This document shows positions 1-5,608 of a stretch of 6,553 bases of DNA, in pieces. The first letter of the stretch is position 1. Each line of letters starts with the position of its first letter. This DNA comes from Bacteroidales bacterium. Lineage in GTDB: Bacteria > Bacteroidota > Bacteroidia > Bacteroidales > Dysgonomonadaceae. Position numbers and translations under genes: made by a program. Under the pieces are notes generated by a model that had not been told where the DNA came from, made no database searches, and saw only the letters and a list, made by a program, of their open reading frames with translations. Location of the stretch: contig JAAZMQ010000164.1 of the NCBI GenBank assembly GCA_012798745.1, positions 1 through 6,553 of the forward strand, written 5' to 3'.

Positions 1-737
1 GCGAAAGAGAAAATTTAGCCTTTCAGAGCGGGGAAAAAATCACCTACGATTTATATTTCAAATATGGTGTCATTAATGCAAAAGCCGGCATTGGAACGTT
101 AAACACCACCACCACCAATTTGAACGGAAAAACTGTTTATAAAACCCGCCTACAAGCCAACTCTACAGGTATCGTTGACAAGATGTTCCCCGTTAACGAT
201 ACCTTGACAGGATATGTTGACATGAAGCTGGTACCTCTTCTTTTCACAAAAGGAGCTTACGAAGGGGATGAATATACATCCGAGAGGCAATCGTTTTCGT
301 ATGAGAACGGGAAAATTACCATTCGAACCATTCGCTATCGCAAAGGCAAACTCTCTTTTGATGAGATCATAACAACCGACAAATGCACATATGACTATGT
401 TTCGGTTCTTAATTATGCCCGAAATCTCGATTATTCAGAAATGCAACCCGGCGAAAATACACATATTCAGTTTGTTTCGGGTAAAAAAATCGTCGACATG
501 TATCTGCGTTATCTAGGAACAACAAAAGTAAAAACGAACGACGGAAAAACGTATAATGCAATTGAATTGTCGTTGATGATTCTCAACAAAGCATTTGCCG
601 ACCAAAAGGAAGCAATGAAGGTTACCCTTACCGATGATCTTAACCGGATGCCCCTCATTATAGACACGGGGTTGAAAATCGGCACTATGCGATGCGTTCT
701 CAAAGATTATTCCGGACTCAGACATCCAATAAATTAA
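1..737 (+). CDS. DUF3108 domain-containing envelope protein (5' end missing)
   Basis: The reading frame is open from base 3 to the TAA at 735-737, giving 244 visible residues; the start and any signal peptide lie left of the window. The first in-frame TTG (120) is internal, because clear family sequence precedes it: visible residues about 10-30 read SGEKITYDLYFKYGVINAKAG, the usual opening of the DUF3108 domain (a conserved beta-rich domain of Gram-negative envelope proteins, no enzymatic activity established). The rest is beta-strand-like with few charged clusters, and a later segment, MPLIIDTGLKIGTMRCVL, fits the family's C-terminal strands. Mature DUF3108 proteins of Bacteroidetes are usually about 240-280 residues, so only the signal region and perhaps a few residues should be missing. 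The next gene starts 18 bases downstream on the same strand, so the two are probably cotranscribed. Function is unknown; periplasmic location is inferred from the family. Confidence 0.8.
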   Translation, partial: ERENLAFQSGEKITYDLYFKYGVINAKAGIGTLNTTTTNLNGKTVYKTRLQANSTGIVDKMFPVNDTLTGYVDMKLVPLLFTKGAYEGDEYTSERQSFSYENGKITIRTIRYRKGKLSFDEIITTDKCTYDYVSVLNYARNLDYSEMQPGENTHIQFVSGKKIVDMYLRYLGTTKVKTNDGKTYNAIELSLMILNKAFADQKEAMKVTLTDDLNRMPLIIDTGLKIGTMRCVLKDYSGLRHPIN

Positions 738-755
738 CTCTTTATTCAAGATTTT

Positions 756-1181
756 ATGAAGCAGCGAATTTTTAAAATTGCCTTATTTGTCTCTGCAATT
801 GTATTGACAAATATCCCTCCTTCTCTATCTCAAATCATGTCGAATAACGAAAGAAGTATAGTGCTTTTTGTGGAATTCGAGATGGATGAAAAGGACATGA
901 ATGCAGCACTCGATTTGCTGAAAGAAATGCAGATTCTAACGTTAGAAAATGAAGAGGGTTGTATTGCCTACGACATTCTATTAAGTGAAGAGCATCCCAA
1001 CAAGATTTTTTTGTACGAAAGTTATGAAAATGCTCAGGCTCAAAAGAAACACAACAATTCTCCTTATTACAAGGATATTGTTTCGGGTAAACTGTCTCGA
1101 TATATCAAAGGGACCAAAATAACAAAGTTATACCCTGTTGTAAATGAGGAGCTGGAAGGATTTATAGATGAGGAGCCTTAA
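756..1181 (+). CDS. Exported ABM-fold (YgiN-like) putative monooxygenase
   Basis: The protein has 141 residues. Residues 1-26 look like a Sec signal peptide: basic MKQR, a hydrophobic stretch IALFVSAIVLTNI, and a likely cleavage after SLS before Q26; there is no lipobox cysteine. Residues about 33-130 fit the dimeric alpha/beta ABM fold (antibiotic biosynthesis monooxygenase, YgiN type): a first strand SIVLFVEFEM, a helix, the family-typical EEGCIAYDILLSEEHPNKI followed by FLYESYENAQAQKKHNNSPYYKD, then a last strand. The family includes quinol monooxygenases and heme-degrading enzymes, but many members have no known substrate. An ATG at 837 (residue 28) would give a cytoplasmic form of usual size; the ATG at 756 is preferred because the extension makes a coherent signal peptide and sits 18 bases after the upstream gene. 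The C-terminal tail (EELEGFIDEEP) is acidic. Its stop overlaps the stop of the convergent glycosylase gene. Confidence 0.75.
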   Translation: MKQRIFKIALFVSAIVLTNIPPSLSQIMSNNERSIVLFVEFEMDEKDMNAALDLLKEMQILTLENEEGCIAYDILLSEEHPNKIFLYESYENAQAQKKHNNSPYYKDIVSGKLSRYIKGTKITKLYPVVNEELEGFIDEEP

Positions 1182-1768
1182 CGCAACCCTATTTCGGTAA
1201 AAAAACGTTTGTAAATCTCGGCTTTTCTCAACAAAGACTTGGGATAGGCTCTTGAGGAGGAAGGCATGCGATAGAACCGGTACATTTTCCCATTCAGCTT
1301 CACGTTTTCGAAACGCGCAAGAGAAGGTTTTTTAACGTTACCCGGAAGAAGCGAACATAGCGTGTGAGTTGCCTTTTCGCCGGTTGTCACCAACGTTCGA
1401 CACAAAGGAATTTTCTCCAGCACTGCATACAAATCAATGGGCTGAACAATTTTCAGAAAATTATCCGAGGCATTACCTTTCAATCGAACCACTTCGAAGC
1501 CTACATCATAAAGGGCAATCCCTTTTTTGCTAAGAAAAGCGGTAATGCGATCTTTATCGAACGCCTTCTTGTTAATTGTCAGGAAATGATCTTTATCGTC
1601 GAAAAATGCCAACCCGAATATCCTCCACATATCGTTTTGAAAGTTGGGATAATAAAAATTCATTCTCCACTTTGCTTTCGGGGGAGGAAAACTCCCCAAC
1701 ATCAAGACCTCGGCCTTTTCCGGCAAAAACGGTTCAAGCGGATGAAATTCTCTGTGAAAATCGGTCAT
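1178..1768 (-). CDS. Uracil-DNA glycosylase superfamily protein (HDG/family 6-like)
   Basis: A 196-residue protein of the uracil-DNA glycosylase fold, presumably removing a deaminated base in base-excision repair. Motif 1 region, residues 21-30, reads VLMLGSFPPP; then NFYYPNFQNDMWRIFG (37-52), GIALYDVGFEVVR (83-95), LVTTGEKA (126-133) and the motif 2 region RMPSSSRAYPKS (167-178). The GSFP/YYPN.QNDMWRI/MPSSS pattern resembles the hypoxanthine-DNA glycosylase-like branch (family 6, GSMPG and LPSTSPA) more than Ung or Mug, whose motif 1 carries a catalytic Asp or Asn (GQDPYH, GINPG). Here that position is apolar, so catalysis would have to use another residue, perhaps N45. Length is normal for these proteins. 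The gene is transcribed away from rex, has its own -7 element at 1847-1840 and a leader of about 65 bases, and converges on the ABM gene. Substrate (uracil, hypoxanthine or other) cannot be told from sequence. Confidence 0.8.
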   Translation of the reverse strand: MTDFHREFHPLEPFLPEKAEVLMLGSFPPPKAKWRMNFYYPNFQNDMWRIFGLAFFDDKDHFLTINKKAFDKDRITAFLSKKGIALYDVGFEVVRLKGNASDNFLKIVQPIDLYAVLEKIPLCRTLVTTGEKATHTLCSLLPGNVKKPSLARFENVKLNGKMYRFYRMPSSSRAYPKSLLRKAEIYKRFFTEIGLR

Positions 1769-1789
1769 AAAATATCCTTATCCTGTTGC

Positions 1790-1829
1790 GCCGGATAAAA
1801 CATGTTTCTGAAAAGGGAAAATATCCGGC
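1790..1829 (-). repeat. Inverted repeat in the 5' leader of the glycosylase gene
   Basis: GCCGGATA at 1790-1797 is the exact reverse complement of TATCCGGC at 1822-1829, with 24 bases between. Given the proposed start of transcription near 1833, the repeat would fill the first part of the glycosylase leader and could fold as an RNA stem, or serve as a spaced DNA operator. No T-run follows on the minus strand, so it is not an intrinsic terminator. Function is unknown. Confidence 0.4.
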
Positions 1830-1839
1830 CGTTTCATAA

Positions 1840-1847
1840 CAAAGATA
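1840..1847 (-). promoter_or_regulatory. Putative -7 promoter element of the DNA glycosylase gene
   Basis: Read on the minus strand, the octamer is TATCTTTG, an exact match to the Bacteroidetes -7 consensus TAnnTTTG. Transcription would begin near 1833, giving a leader of about 65 bases before the ATG at 1768. No clear -33 TTG/TTTG box stands about 19-20 bases upstream, so the promoter may be weak or regulated. Confidence 0.45.
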
Positions 1848-1891
1848 GGTATTAATGTAGCTGATTTTTACCCGAAATCCATAAAAAAACA

Positions 1892-1899
1892 TATCTTTG
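1892..1899 (+). promoter_or_regulatory. Putative -7 promoter element of rex
   Basis: TATCTTTG matches the Bacteroidetes -7 consensus TAnnTTTG exactly. It predicts transcription from about 1905, leaving a leader of some 15 bases to the ATG at 1921. The upstream -33 region is only T-rich (1865-1869) with no clear TTG. The element covers a TTG codon at 1897 that could otherwise be read as a longer rex start, which argues for the ATG. Confidence 0.5.
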
Positions 1900-1920
1900 C
1901 ACAACTTTAACAATCACCTT

Positions 1921-2577
1921 ATGGTTGAATCGTCACCATATCAACATCAACGAAATATTCCCGAACCTGCCCTTCGCAGGCTGCCGTGGTATCTTGCATA
2001 CATCAAGCTCATGAAAAAACAGGGGGAATCGTACGTGTCTTCCACGCAAATAGCAAAAAAAATCAATGTATCTCCCACACAAATAGCAAAAGACCTTTCT
2101 TATGTAAATATTTCGGGCAAAACGCGTGTAGGATACGAAATAGATCAACTCATTGACGTACTGGAAGAATTTCTTGGGTTCAGATTCGTCCACAAAGCCG
2201 TTTTATTTGGAGTGGGGAGTCTGGGTGCGGCCTTACTGGCTGATTCGGGATTGGAACAATATGGATTGAAAATCTTGGCAGGTTTCGACATCAGAGACGA
2301 AATCGTAAACACTAAAATCAATAATATTCCTATATACCATACCGATGAATTTATAGAGAAAAACCAGAAAACCATAAAGGCCGAAATCGGCGTGCTCACC
2401 GTACCGGCAGATATTGCGCAACAAACGGCCGATTACTTAATAGAAGGGGGTATCCGCGGAATATGGAATTTTACGCCTTTCCGCATCCGGGTTCCCGAAG
2501 ATATTGTCCTCCAAAACACATCGATATATGCCCATTTGGCCGTCATGTTCAATCGTTTAAAACAGTTGCCCAAATAA
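1921..2577 (+). CDS. rex: Redox-sensing transcriptional repressor Rex
   Basis: Rex binds operator DNA when NAD+ is high and lets go when NADH binds, and so controls fermentative and respiratory genes. The 218-residue protein has the full family layout. Residues 14-75 form the winged helix: PEPALRRLPWYLAYIKLMKK, then YVSSTQIAKKINVSPTQIAKDLSYV and the wing GKTRVGYEI. Residues about 90-200 form the Rossmann domain, with the NADH-binding GVGSLG at 97-102, GFDI at 121-124 after the second strand, and IGVLTVPADIAQ at 156-167. The C-terminal swapped helix ends with NTSIYAHLAVMFNRL. Length is typical (about 210-220). The ATG at 1921 is chosen over an in-frame TTG at 1897 because homologous sequence begins after it and the TTG lies inside the -7 element. 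Nearest downstream gene, an FAH-family enzyme, starts 12 bases after the stop, so they probably share a transcript. Confidence 0.95.
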   Translation: MVESSPYQHQRNIPEPALRRLPWYLAYIKLMKKQGESYVSSTQIAKKINVSPTQIAKDLSYVNISGKTRVGYEIDQLIDVLEEFLGFRFVHKAVLFGVGSLGAALLADSGLEQYGLKILAGFDIRDEIVNTKINNIPIYHTDEFIEKNQKTIKAEIGVLTVPADIAQQTADYLIEGGIRGIWNFTPFRIRVPEDIVLQNTSIYAHLAVMFNRLKQLPK

Positions 2578-2589
2578 AATTCAAGCAAC

Positions 2590-3204
2590 ATGAAGATTTT
2601 TGCCATCGGACTTAACTATGCTTCTCACAACGAGGAGATGAAATCTGTTTTCGTAAGCGAAGAACCGGTTATTTTCATGAAGCCCGACACCGCCTTACTG
2701 AAAAACGGAAAACCTTTTTTTCTGCCCGATTTTTCAAACGAAATTCATTATGAAACCGAAATCGTGATAAAAATCAGCCGTCTGGGGAAAAACATCGCAG
2801 AACGATTTGCACACCGTTATTATCAAGAAATTACGGTAGGTATCGATTTCACAGCCCGCGACCTTCAACGTCGGCTAAAACAACAAGGCCTGCCGTGGGA
2901 AATAGCCAAAAGCTTCGATAATTCTGCCCCTGTGGGCAATTTCATATCGAAAGATAAATTCCCTGATATGCAAGACATCGATTTCCATCTCGATATCAAC
3001 GGAAAAACGGTACAGAAAGGAAATACAGCCGAAATGATCTTCTCAGTAAACAAAATCATTGCGTATATCAGCAAGTTTTTTACATTGAAAATAGGCGATC
3101 TCATCTTTACGGGTACGCCTGCCGGAATAGGACCGGTTGCCATAAATGATCACATCGAGGGATATATCGAAGACGAAAAATTACTCGATTTCAGCATTAA
3201 ATAA
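2590..3204 (+). CDS. Fumarylacetoacetate hydrolase (FAH) family protein, acylpyruvase/oxaloacetate decarboxylase-like
   Basis: This 204-residue protein is a single-domain FAH enzyme of the FAHD1/YcgM size class. These metal-dependent enzymes cleave C-C bonds in acylpyruvates or decarboxylate oxaloacetate. The signature is complete: IGLNYASHNEEM (6-17), PVIFMKPDTAL (26-36), metal ligands E55 and E57 in HYETEIVIKI, the third ligand D86 in GIDFTARDLQ, K107 in AKSFD, and the substrate-loop motif GTPAGIGP (175-182). N-terminal homologous sequence begins at the first residue, so the ATG at 2590 is sound. It follows rex by 12 bases with no terminator between, implying cotranscription and perhaps redox control through rex autoregulation; that link is inference. 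A 99-base gap without recognisable terminator or promoter separates it from ispF. The actual substrate cannot be read from sequence: these proteins are often annotated as isomerases or hydrolases without support. Confidence 0.9.
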   Translation: MKIFAIGLNYASHNEEMKSVFVSEEPVIFMKPDTALLKNGKPFFLPDFSNEIHYETEIVIKISRLGKNIAERFAHRYYQEITVGIDFTARDLQRRLKQQGLPWEIAKSFDNSAPVGNFISKDKFPDMQDIDFHLDINGKTVQKGNTAEMIFSVNKIIAYISKFFTLKIGDLIFTGTPAGIGPVAINDHIEGYIEDEKLLDFSIK

Positions 3205-3303
3205 GCCACTGCTCACAATGAATTTTCTACAAAACAAGTAAATCAATTTCGCGTCTTCAACAAAAACATCGTTAAAATCAAAAAACTTATTACATTAAAC
3301 ACA

Positions 3304-3783
3304 ATGGATCTACGAATCGGTTTTGGATACGACATGCACCGTCTGCAAAAAGGCAGAGAACTTTGGCTCGGAGGAATAAAAATAGACCACGAAATGGGTT
3401 TGGTGGGACATTCCGATGCCGACGTACTTATTCATGCCATTTGCGATGCTCTGCTAGGAGCGGCCAACTTGCGCGATATCGGATTTCATTTCCCGAACAC
3501 CTCTGCGGAATATGAACATATCGACAGCAAAATTCTGTTGAAAGAAACTTATCGGCTTATTCAAGAAAAAGGTTATCGCATTGGCAATATCGATGCCACT
3601 GTATGTACTGAACAACCCAAACTGAATCCCTATATCCCTAAGATGCAGCAGACGTTGGCGACAATCTTACAAACCGATAAAGAAAATATCTCCATCAAAG
3701 CTACCACATCAGAAAAAATGGGTTTTGTGGGCAGGGAAGAGGGAATTGCAGCCTATGCGGTGGCTTTAATTCGAAAAATGTAA
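3304..3783 (+). CDS. ispF: 2-C-methyl-D-erythritol 2,4-cyclodiphosphate synthase IspF
   Basis: IspF makes 2-C-methyl-D-erythritol 2,4-cyclodiphosphate from 4-diphosphocytidyl-methylerythritol 2-phosphate, the fifth step of the MEP (non-mevalonate) isoprenoid pathway; it is a cytoplasmic homotrimer with zinc at the subunit interface. The 159-residue length is standard. Visible signatures: IGFGYDMH (5-12) with metal ligands D10 and H12, GHSDADVLIHA (35-45) with ligand H44, DIGFHFP (58-64), and the C-terminal nucleotide-binding stretch KATTSEKMGFVGREEG (132-147). All key residues are present, so the gene should be functional. It starts 99 bases after the FAH gene with no clear -7 element, so it is either cotranscribed from rex or uses an unrecognised promoter. 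No other MEP-pathway gene is in the window. Confidence 0.96.
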   Translation: MDLRIGFGYDMHRLQKGRELWLGGIKIDHEMGLVGHSDADVLIHAICDALLGAANLRDIGFHFPNTSAEYEHIDSKILLKETYRLIQEKGYRIGNIDATVCTEQPKLNPYIPKMQQTLATILQTDKENISIKATTSEKMGFVGREEGIAAYAVALIRKM

Positions 3784-3799
3784 TTAAAAATTATTGCAA

Positions 3800-4432
3800 A
3801 TGTTTGCATTTTTTCAACGAAAACGTACAGCAAAAGGCTTCGGAGTACATTCTCCCTTTGCCTTTTACTTCATCACTAAAGTTATCAACGAAAAACTACC
3901 CTACAATGCCTATTTCGACATTCAAAATCACCTGTCGAACCACAACATTCACCCGAAAGAGATTTCTGAAACCCATTATCTGTCGTTTCGGCTGGTAAAC
4001 TTTTTTCATCCGAAACATATCCTGGAGATAGGTTCCGGCAAAGGAATCAATACGCTTTTTCTTACTGCTCCTTCACATGAAATCACTTGCACGAGTGTGG
4101 AGAGCAGTCCCGACAAAATTGAGGTGGCACAAAAATTGCTATCACATAGAAAAGATCAAACAGTGATAAAAAATACACTACCAACCGGAATTTTTGACGC
4201 TATTTTTTACAATTTGGATTATGAATTGCCGAAAAATACAAATGTAACGGACACACTCATTAAGCACAGTCACGGCCGAACCTTCTGGATGATGACAAAT
4301 ATTGACAGAAACAAAACTACAAAAACAACATGGGGCAAAATTAAAGCCGACGAAAGAACAAGGCTTACCTTTGACAAGAAACATTTAGGTATAGTTATAT
4401 TAAATTCCGACTACTACAAATTAAACTATTAG
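3800..4432 (+). CDS. Class I SAM-dependent methyltransferase-like protein
   Basis: The 210-residue protein carries a Rossmann-like SAM-binding core. Motif I is ILEIGSGKGINTLFL (about residues 74-88), followed by an acidic end of the second strand in CTSVESSPDKIEVA (about 96-109). The N-terminal segment KGFGVHSPFAFYFITKVI (about 12-29) is a hallmark of a Bacteroidetes group of uncharacterised methyltransferases, and the C-terminal WGKIKADERTRLTFDKKHLG matches the end of that group, where a strand leads into a short tail. The post-motif region is short (GIFDAIFYNLDYEL) and lacks the DPPY/NPPF tetrapeptide of amino-methyltransferases, so an O- or small-molecule methyltransferase is more likely; the substrate is unknown. 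ATG 3800 is preferred to TTG 3794, two codons upstream, on codon grounds. It begins 16 bases after ispF, so both are likely on one transcript. Its 3' half is rich in Lys, Asn and Thr. Confidence 0.75.
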   Translation: MFAFFQRKRTAKGFGVHSPFAFYFITKVINEKLPYNAYFDIQNHLSNHNIHPKEISETHYLSFRLVNFFHPKHILEIGSGKGINTLFLTAPSHEITCTSVESSPDKIEVAQKLLSHRKDQTVIKNTLPTGIFDAIFYNLDYELPKNTNVTDTLIKHSHGRTFWMMTNIDRNKTTKTTWGKIKADERTRLTFDKKHLGIVILNSDYYKLNY

Positions 4433-4437
4433 ATTTG
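4430..4437 (+). promoter_or_regulatory. Possible -7 promoter element before the adenosyltransferase gene
   Basis: TAGATTTG fits the Bacteroidetes -7 consensus TAnnTTTG and overlaps the stop codon of the methyltransferase gene. It would start transcription near 4445, about 18 bases before the ATG at 4463. No -33 TTG is seen, and the motif is short, so this may be chance; the gene could simply be read from upstream. Confidence 0.25.
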
Positions 4438-4462
4438 ATTATTATCTTATCTTGCGCAGAAG

Positions 4463-5011
4463 ATGAAAAAAAATATGTTATATACAAAAACCGGAGATAA
4501 AGGAAGAACATCGCTCATAGGCGGCAGACGCGTACCTAAAACGCACATCCGAATAGAATCGTACGGAACAATTGACGAACTCAATAGTTTTGTAGGATGG
4601 TTGACATGTGTGGCAGAAGAAACAGTAACAAAAAATTTTCTGGTGTTCGTTCAACACAAATTGTTTAATGTAAGTTCTTATTTGGCAACGGACACAGAAA
4701 ATCCATCCGTCGAAAGAACGTGTCGGGTTACCGACGACGATATCACCCTTATCGAGAAAGAAATTGACCGTTTGGACATGGCGCTGCCCAAACTTGGTCG
4801 GTTTGTTCTTCCCGGCGGAAACGAAGTGGCTGCAAGAGCGCATATTTGCCGCACGGTATGCCGTCGTGCCGAAAGAAAAATCTTCCGATTAAATGAGAAA
4901 GATCCGGTGGATCAACATATTCTGAGTTTTATAAACCGTTTGTCGGACTATTTTTTCGTACTTGCCCGGCATGAAAATCTCAAGTCGGGTAAAGAAATTT
5001 ATTGTGAATAA
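4463..5011 (+). CDS. PduO-type cob(I)alamin adenosyltransferase
   Basis: This enzyme transfers the 5'-deoxyadenosyl group of ATP to cob(I)alamin, making coenzyme B12, needed for example by methylmalonyl-CoA mutase. The 182-residue length fits single-domain PduO-type ATR proteins (five-helix bundle trimer). Signatures: the N-terminal ATP-binding strand YTKTGDKGRTSLIGG (7-21), YGTIDELNSFVG (34-45), FVLPGGNEVAARAHICRT (114-131) running into CRRAERK (133-139), and FINRLSDYFFVLAR (156-169). The salt-bridge and ATP-contacting arginines of the RT.CRRAER segment are all there, so it should be active. The start ATG follows the preceding gene by 30 bases. No cobalamin riboswitch could fit in that gap, and no other B12 gene is nearby. 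The product is distinct from the unrelated CobA/BtuR and EutT types. Confidence 0.93.
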   Translation: MKKNMLYTKTGDKGRTSLIGGRRVPKTHIRIESYGTIDELNSFVGWLTCVAEETVTKNFLVFVQHKLFNVSSYLATDTENPSVERTCRVTDDDITLIEKEIDRLDMALPKLGRFVLPGGNEVAARAHICRTVCRRAERKIFRLNEKDPVDQHILSFINRLSDYFFVLARHENLKSGKEIYCE

Positions 5012-5031
5012 TAACATACATCTAATTTTAT

Positions 5032-5039
5032 TATATTTG
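5032..5039 (+). promoter_or_regulatory. Putative -7 promoter element of the DUF2795 gene
   Basis: TATATTTG is an exact fit to TAnnTTTG and lies in the 69-base gap after the adenosyltransferase gene. Transcription would start near 5046, giving a leader of about 35 AT-rich bases to the ATG at 5081. The nearest upstream TTG (5002-5004) is about eight bases too far for a normal -33 box. With the terminator at 5368-5398 it makes the DUF2795 gene a self-contained unit. Confidence 0.5.
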
Positions 5040-5080
5040 CGACTACAAAAAAAGACCTTTCATTTAAAAATTAATAGTAT

Positions 5081-5302
5081 ATGTACTGGACATTAGAATT
5101 AGCTTCAAAACTGGAGGATGCTCCATGGCCTGCCACAAAAGACGAGTTAATTGATTATGCCCAACGCTCCGGTGCTCCGTTGGAGGTTATCGAAAATTTG
5201 CAGGAAATTGAGGAAGACACCGAAATCTTCGAGTCTATCGAAGACATCTGGCCGGATTATCCGACTAAAGAAGATTTCTTTTTCAACGAAGATGAATATT
5301 AA
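5081..5302 (+). CDS. DUF2795 domain-containing small acidic protein
   Basis: A 73-residue protein of the DUF2795 family, which is short, highly conserved in Bacteroidales and of unknown function. Residues 1-45 are the most recognisable part: MYWTLELASKLEDAPWPATK, then DELIDYAQRSGAPLEVIENLQEIEE, predicted as two or three short helices. The C-terminal third, IWPDYPTKEDFFFNEDEY, is very acidic and aromatic and also conserved in close relatives. There is no signal peptide or membrane segment, so it is cytoplasmic. The net charge is strongly negative, which could suit binding to a basic protein partner, but that is speculation. It has its own -7 element (5032-5039) and is followed by a strong terminator, so it is likely transcribed alone and well expressed. 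Convergent with alaS, from which it is separated by 580 bases. Confidence 0.88.
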   Translation: MYWTLELASKLEDAPWPATKDELIDYAQRSGAPLEVIENLQEIEEDTEIFESIEDIWPDYPTKEDFFFNEDEY

Positions 5303-5367
5303 CTGAGTCGGGGGTGTGAAGCTAATCCTCATAAAATACCATCGAGCAGCATAGGCATAAGCAACAG

Positions 5368-5398
5368 AAAACCCACCCTTATCGCAAGGTGGGTTTTT
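5368..5398 (+). terminator. Intrinsic terminator after the DUF2795 gene
   Basis: ACCCACC (5371-5377) pairs with GGTGGGT (5388-5394), extended outward by AAA/TTT and inward by TT/AA around a bulged C, with a small loop near TCGC. A run of five T (5394-5398) follows. It sits 65 bases after the DUF2795 stop. The flanking AAA on the left gives a short T-run on the minus strand too, so it may also stop leftward transcripts coming from alaS. Confidence 0.85.
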
Positions 5399-5608
5399 GT
5401 GTTTACATGTTCCGTTTTTCTTTACCCTTCCAACGGCGTTTTAATGGAAAAAATGTTGCATAAAATTTATTGGAATTGCTCTTGCTGCCACAATTTCCGA
5501 AAGAAGTAAATCCTTTTTCCACTCACTTTGCAAATTCCGGCCGGAATGAATTTTTCATTTTCCTGATATCGGCATTCCCGGCGGCGGCGAATCAACATTT
5601 TTTCGGCT
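5399..5608. other. Gene-free spacer with a 14-bp palindrome and imperfect hairpin
   Basis: No credible gene lies here; the short open frames on both strands have no family resemblance and run into the repeat array. At 5534-5547 there is a perfect 14-bp palindrome, ATTCCGGCCGGAAT. Its right half also takes part in a larger imperfect hairpin: GCCGGAATG (5540-5548) against CATTCCCGGC (5573-5582) with one bulged base. A smaller hairpin, AATGAA/TTCATT with a 3-base loop, lies at 5545-5559. A GC-rich patch (GGCGGCGGCG, 5580-5589) follows. Roles as operator, leftward terminator for alaS, or chance are all open. Confidence 0.5.

Noticed and set aside
1364..1798. A 144-codon open frame on the plus strand opposite the DNA glycosylase gene
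   Set aside because: It is antisense to a gene with clear family motifs, and its own translation is Cys/His/Lys-rich low-similarity sequence typical of shadow frames.
1805..1814. TTTCTGAAAA in the glycosylase leader matches the 41-bp repeat core
   Set aside because: The match stops after ten AT-rich bases and there is only one copy, so chance is sufficient.
2043..2095. Direct repeat CAAATAGCAAAA inside rex
   Set aside because: It encodes the two TQIAK segments of the Rex winged helix, a protein-level feature of the family, not a DNA repeat element.
3205..3303. Rex operator half-site TCACAA near 3214 in the gap before ispF
   Set aside because: Only one half is present; no TTGTGA partner lies at the required distance, and the motif is six bases long.
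4433..4462. Cobalamin riboswitch upstream of the adenosyltransferase gene
   Set aside because: The gap is only 30 bases, far too short for a B12 aptamer, and the preceding coding sequence shows no such fold.
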